Below the pieces are notes generated by a model. The model did not search any database, was not told where the DNA came from, and worked only from the letters and a program-made list of their open reading frames with translations. A stretch of 57,608 nt of DNA. Origin: Rhodobacteraceae bacterium PARR1 (GTDB taxonomy: Bacteria > Pseudomonadota > Alphaproteobacteria > Rhodobacterales > Rhodobacteraceae). Where the stretch lies: NCBI GenBank assembly GCA_002256185.1, contig NKIT01000010.1, positions 1-57,608 on the forward strand. Direction: 5' to 3'. Below are positions 51,674 through 57,608 of the stretch, one piece after another (position 1 is the stretch's first letter; every line of letters begins with the position of its first letter). A program made the translations under genes and the position numbers.

Positions 51674-52627
51674 ATGCTGAAAGCCTATCGCCACGAAAAC
51701 GGTCGCCTGTCGCTGATGGGGCCGGATGAAGACCTGACGCAGGCCGTGTGGATTGACCTGTTCACCCCGCGCGCCGATCAGGTGGCTGCCGTGAACGCGC
51801 TGGGGGTCGATGTGCCGTCCTTGGCCGACATGGAAGAGATCGAGGTATCGAACCGCCTCTATCGCGAAAACGGCACCGATTACATGACCGTGGTGCTGTC
51901 GGGCCATTCCAGCACCAACCAGCCGATTTCCGGCCCTGTCACCTTTATCCTGCAAGCGGGGCGCTTGGTCACGGTGCGGCACCACCGCTCGCGTCCGTTT
52001 GAGACCTATCCCGAACGGGCCGACAAGGTGGGACCGGGCTGCGCGGACCCGGACAGGCTGCTGCTGTCCTTGTTCGAGGAGATCATCGGTCGCCTCGCCG
52101 ATCTGCTGGAAAGCGTGGGGCGCGGGCTGGATGAGGTGTCACGCAGCACCTTTGCCAATGACACGCCAAAATCTGCTGTCTTGCAGGGTGCTTTGCAGAA
52201 ACTGGGGCGTGAGGGCGACCTGATCGGCATCGTCCGTCTGGCGCTTCTGACGATGGAGCGGGCGCTGTCTTTCTTCGGTCTGGGGCTGGATGGCCGCAGC
52301 GCCACGGGGTTACGGCCGCTGGTAAAGTCGCTTTTCCGCGATATTCAGGCGCTAGAGGTGCATTGCGATTTTCTGTCGCAGCGGGTCGGTCTCGCCTCGG
52401 ATGCAACCTTGGGTATGATCAACCTTGCGCAGAACTCTACGGTCAGAATCGTGTCGGTTGTGGCGGTTCTGTTTTCGCCGCCGACGTTGATTGCGTCCAT
52501 TTATGGCATGAACTTCAATTACATGCCTGAACTTGCGCAGGGCTGGGGCTATCCCGCGGCGCTGGGGGCGATGGTGGCATCCTCGGTCGGGGCCTGGGCC
52601 TTTTTCCGCTGGCGAAATTGGCTGTAA
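51674..52627 (+). CDS. CorA-family divalent cation channel
   Basis: A 317-residue protein with a long cytosolic part and two C-terminal helices. The pore signature YGMNFNYMPEL lies between helices 1 (VSVVAVLFSPPTLIASI) and 2 (ALGAMVASSVGAWAFFRW), and the charged tail RWRNWL ends the protein. CorA proteins form pentameric Mg/Co/Ni channels; the closest subgroup (with LLSLFEEIIGRLADLLES in the stalk) includes Mg and Zn types, so the ion is uncertain. Start ATG at 51674 is preceded by GGGGGCCGCC. It appears to be a separate unit from hyuB. Confidence 0.9.
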   Translation: MLKAYRHENGRLSLMGPDEDLTQAVWIDLFTPRADQVAAVNALGVDVPSLADMEEIEVSNRLYRENGTDYMTVVLSGHSSTNQPISGPVTFILQAGRLVTVRHHRSRPFETYPERADKVGPGCADPDRLLLSLFEEIIGRLADLLESVGRGLDEVSRSTFANDTPKSAVLQGALQKLGREGDLIGIVRLALLTMERALSFFGLGLDGRSATGLRPLVKSLFRDIQALEVHCDFLSQRVGLASDATLGMINLAQNSTVRIVSVVAVLFSPPTLIASIYGMNFNYMPELAQGWGYPAALGAMVASSVGAWAFFRWRNWL

Positions 52628-52832
52628 AGCAGGCCCCATCCCTTGGGTCTTGGGCCAGTCTGTTGCCGGATTGACCACAATATATCCGAAAGTCAGGTGT
52701 TTTTTGCCGGTCGATACAGACTGTGCTGGAAATTCTGACGAAAGGCGGGTAAATGTGATCGCAATAAGGCCACTTGATGGCCGGTCATAACGGCGCCCGC
52801 CAAGGGATGCCATTCGAGGCGGAGTAGAAATT

Positions 52833-55800
52833 ATGAGTTCGGCGATCGATTTCGCCGTTCGCAATGCCGCAGGCGGCTTGCAGAACGGTGCTGTGTCCGG
52901 TGATGGGTTCTCTGAAACCATTGCCGTAAGCGCGGGCGACAACATCTCCCTGAACATCTCGCAGGCCAGCGTGGTTGCTTATCGCCATGAAGGTGGCGAT
53001 CTGGTCATCGAACTGGTCGATGGCCGGGTGATCGTGCTGGATGGCTGGTATGAACAGCCAATGGGCGCGCAAACGCTTTACCTGTCCACCGACGGGAACC
53101 TGCAACAGGTTTATCTGATGGACAGCGGCGATGGGGCGCTTTTTGCAAGCTATGCCCCGGTCGACACGCTGATGACCGAAAAGTGGAGCCCGCTTGACGG
53201 TCTGCGCCACGATCAACCCGACATGCTGGCCGGTTATGTCAGCAATGAGGATGAACCGGCAGGCATGGGCATGTTCTTGCCCGGTCTGGTCGGTCTGGGC
53301 GGCGGCGGGGCCGGTCTGGGTGCAGCAGCCGCAGGGGCGGCACTTCTTGGCGGCGCGGCGCTGATCGGTGACGGCAGCGGAGGTGGCACTGAAACGGGCA
53401 CGGGCGGCACGGGCACTGGCGGCACCGGAACGGGCGGCACCGGAACGGGCGGAACCGGCGCCGGCGATACGGGCGGTGGCACGGGTGGCGGCGGCACGGG
53501 TGGCGGCGGCACGGGTGGTGGCGGCGGCGGCGGCACGACGCCGACCCATACCCCGCCGACGGTCAACGGCACCGGCACGACATCGACCGTCACGACGAAC
53601 ACTGCTGATCCGCGCCTTGTGGTCAATGGCAGCGGTCATCCGGGCGACAGCGTCACCGTCACCATCGGCGGCGAACAGCAGACCACCACCATCGGGTCGG
53701 GCGGCACATGGACCGTCACCTTCCCGCGCAATGACCTGCCTGCCGATGGCAATCACACGGCACAGGTCGTGGTGAACCAGACCAATGGCGTGACCACCAC
53801 CTTGACCGGGCCGGGCTATATCATCGACATGACGCCGCCCCCTGTGGTGACCACGGATGGCACGGGGTCAACGAATGACGTCGAGAACCTTGCCGAATAC
53901 GCCGATGGCGTCACCCTGACCGGCACGGGTGAGCCCGGTTCGTCGATCCGTGTTCAGGTCGCCGGGGCAACCCAGACCACCACGGTGGATGGCAGCGGCA
54001 ACTGGTCGGTGACCTTTACCCAACAGCAGGTGCCGGGCGGCGAGACGACGCATACCGTCACCGTCACCGCGACCGACACGCATGGCAACGCCACCACCAT
54101 CACCGACACGCTGGTGATGGACACGATCCCCAACCCGCTGACCATCGGGACGGTGTCGGGCGACAACTACATCAACCGCGCGGAATTCGGCTCTGCCGTT
54201 TCGATTGGCGGGACCACGGCACCCGGCGCGACAGTGACCGTCACCATCCAAGGCGTGCAAGGCAACTTCAGCGCCACGGCGGATGGCAATGGCGCGTGGT
54301 CCTTTACCGCCCCCGCAGGGACGTTCCCGGCGGGCACCTATGACCGCACCATCACCGCCAGCACGATGGACGCGGCGGGCAACCCGACGCAGGTGACAAA
54401 GACCATCACCATCGACACCGAAAACAGCGTCAACTTCGACAGCGTGACCAACCACGCCCAACTGCGCGACGGATTCGTCAACCTGACGGAATCCCAAGGC
54501 GTCATCACCCTGACCGGCCGGGCCGAGGCGGGATCGACCGCCGTCACCGTCGGCTGGACCGGAGGCGCACAGGTGGCGACCGTGGCCGCAGATGGCACAT
54601 GGACCGTCAGCTTCCCCGCCGGATCGGCAGGCGCTGTGACGCGGGATTCGACCTTTACCGTCACCTCCTTCGACCGTGCGGGCAACAGCGCCAGCGCCAC
54701 GATGCCGGTGCGGATCGACCTTGAAACCAACGTCACGCTGATGGCGCAGCCGGTGGGCAGCGACAATGTGCTGTCGGGCACCGAACGCGCGGCGGGGCTG
54801 ACCCTGACCGGCACGGCGGAACCCGGCGCGCAGGTGTTCGTCAGCTTCAACGGCACGACGAAACTGCCGGTCACGGCGGATGCCAACGGCAATTGGTCGG
54901 TGAACTTCGCCGCCTCTGATCTGCCGAGTGGCGAGATTTCGTCGGGCACTGCAGGGCGCACAATCAGCGTCTATTCGGTGGATGCGGCGGGCAACACCTC
55001 GGCCACCGTGACGCATACGCTGGACGTGGACACCGTGGTGCGCAACTTCGGCTTCCCGGCGCCCGATCTGATCGGCGCGACCAACACCGGCGGCACCGAT
55101 GCGACCACGCTGAACGCCGCGGAACGCGCGGCGGGTCTGCCAGTGCAAGGCACGGTCGAACCCGGATCGGTCGTCACGATTCAGGTCGGCGGCTGGACCC
55201 AGACCATCCCGGCCAGCCAGACTGCGAATGGCACATGGTCCTTCACCATCCCGTCCAACGTCCTGCCCGATGGCAGCAATGCCAGCGCCACGATTTCGGT
55301 CAGCGCGCGGGACCAATACGGCAACTTGTCGCAAAGCCTGTCGCACACCATCGCGATTGACACCTCTGTCACCAACTTCAACGCGGCCAACATCTCGCTC
55401 GGTGCGGCGGGGGATGGCTGGCTGAACGCGGCAGAGGCGGCGGCGGGTCTGCCCATCACCGGCAGGGCCGAGGCGGGGTCAACCGTTCTTGTCACCATCG
55501 GCGGGTTCAGCCATTCGGTCGTGGCCGATGCCAGCGGCAACTGGACAGCAACCTTCACCAAGTCCGAACTTCCCTCGGGTGAGGTGAATGGCGTCGTCGC
55601 TTCGGTCACCGCGACCGACCCGGCGGGCAACGTCAGCGGACCGCATAACCTGACCTTCAATGTCGATACCATCGCGCCCGAGCATCCTTGGGTGACGCAG
55701 GATTTCGGCAACACCAACATCATCAACGGCATCGCGACCGAGGCATCTTCGGACGTCTACACCTACCACAGTGTGGCGGCGACCGGGGCGGCGTCGCAAA

Positions 55801-56261
55801 TTTCGACCACGCCGGAAATGCCAGTGACGGCATCTGTGGGTGGCCAAAGTGTCGCCAGCGACTTCGTGCTGTTCAACACGCCGGTGCCGGATGGCAGCTA
55901 TCTGGTCGTGCGCAGCATGGACACGGCGGGCAACGAATCCAGCACGCTGTATATCCGTAACACCACGGCAGAGGTGGCGGTGGACCTGAACCGTCCGGGC
56001 CTGCATGGCTTTGACATCGCGGCCATCGACCTTGGCGCATCGGATGCCAACCTGACCATCACGGAAAGCCAGATCAACGCGATCACCGGGCCGGACAAGA
56101 CACTGGTGATCCGCGGCGGTGCGGATGACGTGGTGACAATGACGGGTGCTGCAGATACCAACCTGAACCAGACCATCGACGGGCAGACCTACAGCATCTT
56201 CACGCTGGGCGGAACGCGCGTGTTGGTGGATGACGACATCCAGCGCAACGGCGTGGTCTGA
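52833..56261 (+). CDS. large Ig-repeat adhesin with BapA-like N-terminus, type I secretion substrate
   Basis: A 1142-residue acidic, cysteine-free surface protein. Residues ~1-125 resemble the BapA prefix domain (ISQASVVAYRHEGGDLVIEL, VDGRVIVLDGWYEQPMG). A Gly/Ala-rich segment (~145-180) and a Gly/Thr repeat linker (~188-236) follow. From ~240 to ~930 there are seven Ig-like repeats of 90-110 residues, each with an SGNW(S/T)V(T/N)F-type strand and a DxAGN-type turn. The C-terminal ~80 residues (TITESQINAITGPDKTLVIR ... TYSIFTLGGTRVLVDDD) look like the uncleaved T1SS export end of such adhesins. There is no Sec signal. The next gene is a TolC-type channel, which fits type I export and a role in attachment or biofilm. 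Start has GGCGGAG upstream. Confidence 0.85.
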   Translation: MSSAIDFAVRNAAGGLQNGAVSGDGFSETIAVSAGDNISLNISQASVVAYRHEGGDLVIELVDGRVIVLDGWYEQPMGAQTLYLSTDGNLQQVYLMDSGDGALFASYAPVDTLMTEKWSPLDGLRHDQPDMLAGYVSNEDEPAGMGMFLPGLVGLGGGGAGLGAAAAGAALLGGAALIGDGSGGGTETGTGGTGTGGTGTGGTGTGGTGAGDTGGGTGGGGTGGGGTGGGGGGGTTPTHTPPTVNGTGTTSTVTTNTADPRLVVNGSGHPGDSVTVTIGGEQQTTTIGSGGTWTVTFPRNDLPADGNHTAQVVVNQTNGVTTTLTGPGYIIDMTPPPVVTTDGTGSTNDVENLAEYADGVTLTGTGEPGSSIRVQVAGATQTTTVDGSGNWSVTFTQQQVPGGETTHTVTVTATDTHGNATTITDTLVMDTIPNPLTIGTVSGDNYINRAEFGSAVSIGGTTAPGATVTVTIQGVQGNFSATADGNGAWSFTAPAGTFPAGTYDRTITASTMDAAGNPTQVTKTITIDTENSVNFDSVTNHAQLRDGFVNLTESQGVITLTGRAEAGSTAVTVGWTGGAQVATVAADGTWTVSFPAGSAGAVTRDSTFTVTSFDRAGNSASATMPVRIDLETNVTLMAQPVGSDNVLSGTERAAGLTLTGTAEPGAQVFVSFNGTTKLPVTADANGNWSVNFAASDLPSGEISSGTAGRTISVYSVDAAGNTSATVTHTLDVDTVVRNFGFPAPDLIGATNTGGTDATTLNAAERAAGLPVQGTVEPGSVVTIQVGGWTQTIPASQTANGTWSFTIPSNVLPDGSNASATISVSARDQYGNLSQSLSHTIAIDTSVTNFNAANISLGAAGDGWLNAAEAAAGLPITGRAEAGSTVLVTIGGFSHSVVADASGNWTATFTKSELPSGEVNGVVASVTATDPAGNVSGPHNLTFNVDTIAPEHPWVTQDFGNTNIINGIATEASSDVYTYHSVAATGAASQISTTPEMPVTASVGGQSVASDFVLFNTPVPDGSYLVVRSMDTAGNESSTLYIRNTTAEVAVDLNRPGLHGFDIAAIDLGASDANLTITESQINAITGPDKTLVIRGGADDVVTMTGAADTNLNQTIDGQTYSIFTLGGTRVLVDDDIQRNGVV
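53395..53535 (+). repeat. 15-nt-unit Gly/Thr microsatellite in the adhesin gene
   Basis: Units like ACGGGCGGCACCGGA and GGTGGCGGCGGCACG recur in 15-nt steps, encoding GTGGT- and GGGGT-type pentapeptides. The stretch keeps the reading frame through 15-nt changes, so copy number can vary without frameshift. Confidence 0.8.
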
Positions 56262-56286
56262 GGCCGGATCAGAGAGAGGGCCGAAG

Positions 56287-57597
56287 ATGCCCGTTTTCCG
56301 ATCCCCCCGCCCCGCCGCTGCCGGACTGCTGGCGCTTTTGGCGCTGGCGGGGTGTCTGCCATCGTTTCACCGGGATGCGGAACCCGCGACGATGCGGAAC
56401 TTCTCGCCTTCCGATCCTGCGCTGGCAACCCCGGCGCAGGACGGATCGGCCATCATCGACGCCTTGCGCACACGCCAGACGGTGCTGCCCCCGGGCGGCA
56501 CCTACGCGCGCATTGCCGACGCGGTCCTGAACGCCTCAAGCGGGGCGGCAGAGGCGGAACTGCGCATGGCGCGGCTGAAGGCCGAGGCGCAGTCCAAGAA
56601 CTGGCTGCCCAGCATCGGGCCAACGGTCAGCCTGACCTCGCTTGGGTCGGTCGTGGCGCAGTTGGTGGTGGAACAGGCCATTCTGGACAACGGCAGGCGC
56701 AAGGCGGAACGCGATCACGCGGCGGCGGATGTCGAAGTGGCCGCCGTGATGCTGGTCGAGGATTTGAACGGGCGGGTGCATGACGGGCTTGCAGCCTATG
56801 TCAACGCGCAACGTGCGCAGGCGCAGGCCGGAGTGGCCGAACGCGCGACGATGCGGTTGATGGGGTTCGAGGATACCGTGAACCTGCGGGTGCAGGGCGG
56901 TTTGTCGGACCGGTCCGAACAACAGGTCATCGCCCAGAAACGCGCGGAAATGCAAGCGACGATGGCCGCAGACCGGCAATCGGCGCAGCAATTCATGCAG
57001 GAACTGGCCACTCTGACCCGCCAGCCGATGGATGGTCTGGCCGGGCTTGACCCCTTGCCCGCCGACCCCGGCGCGCCCGAGGCGCTGTCGGTGCTGCAAA
57101 GCCGTGCCGATGGCGCGCGGACCTTGGCGCAGGCCAAGATGGCGCGTGCGGGGCTGCTACCGGGTCTGTCTGCCGCCGTGGGGCTGGATCAGGAGGGTGA
57201 GGTGACCCCCGGCCTGACCCTTGGCGGCGCAAAGTTCGGGATGGGCACTGCCGCACAGGCGCGCGCCTTGGATGCCGCCCCCGATCTGGTGGAACGCCAG
57301 ACCGCGCAGGCGGTTGAGGATGCGAATCGGCGCTTGATCGGGCTGAATTCCGACCTTTCCGCGCTGCAACTGCGTCAGGCGCAGGGGGCAGAGGTGCTGC
57401 GTCAGACGCTGGGCAACCTCGACCTCTTTTCCGAACAGTACAAGCTGGGGCGGCGGTCGCTGCTGGAACTGGTGGGGCAGTATGACAGCGCCGCGCGGCT
57501 GGAGCGGGATCAGGTGTCGCTGACCTATGACATCGCGCTGGTGCAGTTGCGGATTGCCGAAACGCGCGGGTTGCTGGTGGATGGGGCGCGGATGTGA
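56287..57597 (+). CDS. TolC-family outer-membrane channel lipoprotein
   Basis: A 436-residue protein starting MPVFRSPRPAAAGLLALLAL; LAGC with C23 is a lipobox, so it is lipidated and outer-membrane bound. The rest is long alpha-helical coiled-coil of TolC type in two halves: AAEAELRMARLKAEAQSKNW with LPSIGPTVSLTS (first strand), and RAGLLPGLSAAVGLDQEGEV with the repeat RSLLELVGQYDSAARLERDQ. It should be the exit duct for the adhesin 25 nt upstream. The ABC and adaptor parts of a type I secretion machine are expected beyond the window edge. Start chosen at 56287 because the longer frame overlaps the adhesin stop and hides the lipobox. Confidence 0.85.
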   Translation: MPVFRSPRPAAAGLLALLALAGCLPSFHRDAEPATMRNFSPSDPALATPAQDGSAIIDALRTRQTVLPPGGTYARIADAVLNASSGAAEAELRMARLKAEAQSKNWLPSIGPTVSLTSLGSVVAQLVVEQAILDNGRRKAERDHAAADVEVAAVMLVEDLNGRVHDGLAAYVNAQRAQAQAGVAERATMRLMGFEDTVNLRVQGGLSDRSEQQVIAQKRAEMQATMAADRQSAQQFMQELATLTRQPMDGLAGLDPLPADPGAPEALSVLQSRADGARTLAQAKMARAGLLPGLSAAVGLDQEGEVTPGLTLGGAKFGMGTAAQARALDAAPDLVERQTAQAVEDANRRLIGLNSDLSALQLRQAQGAEVLRQTLGNLDLFSEQYKLGRRSLLELVGQYDSAARLERDQVSLTYDIALVQLRIAETRGLLVDGARM

Positions 57598-57608
57598 CAG
57601 GGCCCAAG

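Overview
The window looks like a chromosomal segment of a high-GC alphaproteobacterium of the Rhodobacteraceae type. The basis is the ubiE/ubiB pair, the order rpsT-dnaA-dnaN-recF-gyrB, TRAP transport genes, a SqrR/BigR-like repressor and a large BapA-like adhesin. No CRISPR array, insertion sequence or phage gene was seen. Everything here is read from the sequence alone; family names come from recognised motifs, not from searches.

Layout. 1-5.8 kb: the 3' end of flgD, a small phosphotransferase, ubiE-ubiB (minus strand), mutM, an enoyl-CoA hydratase and rpsT. 6.2-14 kb: dnaA, a small exported protein, dnaN, recF, a broken VOC gene, a LysE-type exporter and gyrB with a strong terminator. 14-21 kb: an FAH-family hydrolase, an exported protein of unknown function, and a four-gene minus-strand operon (adaptor, RND pump, DUF2892 protein, ArsR repressor) whose repressor has the cysteine spacing of persulfide sensors. 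21.2-30 kb: tRNA-Arg(CCU), a LacI regulator with paired operators and a possible antisense small RNA, a DUF4105 protein, a TRAP transporter (dctQ, dctM) without its binding protein, a P1B-4-type metal ATPase and a TPR-sulfotransferase. 29.6-34.8 kb: tetR-adaptor-RND pump behind a perfect 16-bp palindrome.

34.8-51.6 kb is the most interesting part. Divergent from a MarR regulator runs a 13-gene, mostly translationally coupled operon: a two-polypeptide molybdenum hydroxylase (FAD subunit; fused 2Fe-2S/molybdopterin subunit), a 6-hydroxynicotinate-reductase-like Fe-S protein, a UPF0280 (ApbE-like) protein, a DUF1185 protein, a polytopic membrane protein resembling the fenitrothion-hydrolase family, a complete branched-chain-amino-acid-type ABC importer with a Tat-exported binding protein, and a HyuA/HyuB ATP-dependent lactam hydrolase. 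Together they read as uptake, hydroxylation, ring reduction and ATP-driven lactam opening of an N-heteroaromatic compound, a route I cannot match to a described aerobic pathway.

51.7-57.6 kb: a CorA-type channel, then a 1142-residue Ig-repeat adhesin with a BapA-like N-terminus and its TolC-type outer-membrane lipoprotein. A 54-nt hairpin-containing repeat occurs three times (before recF and twice within the heterocycle operon).
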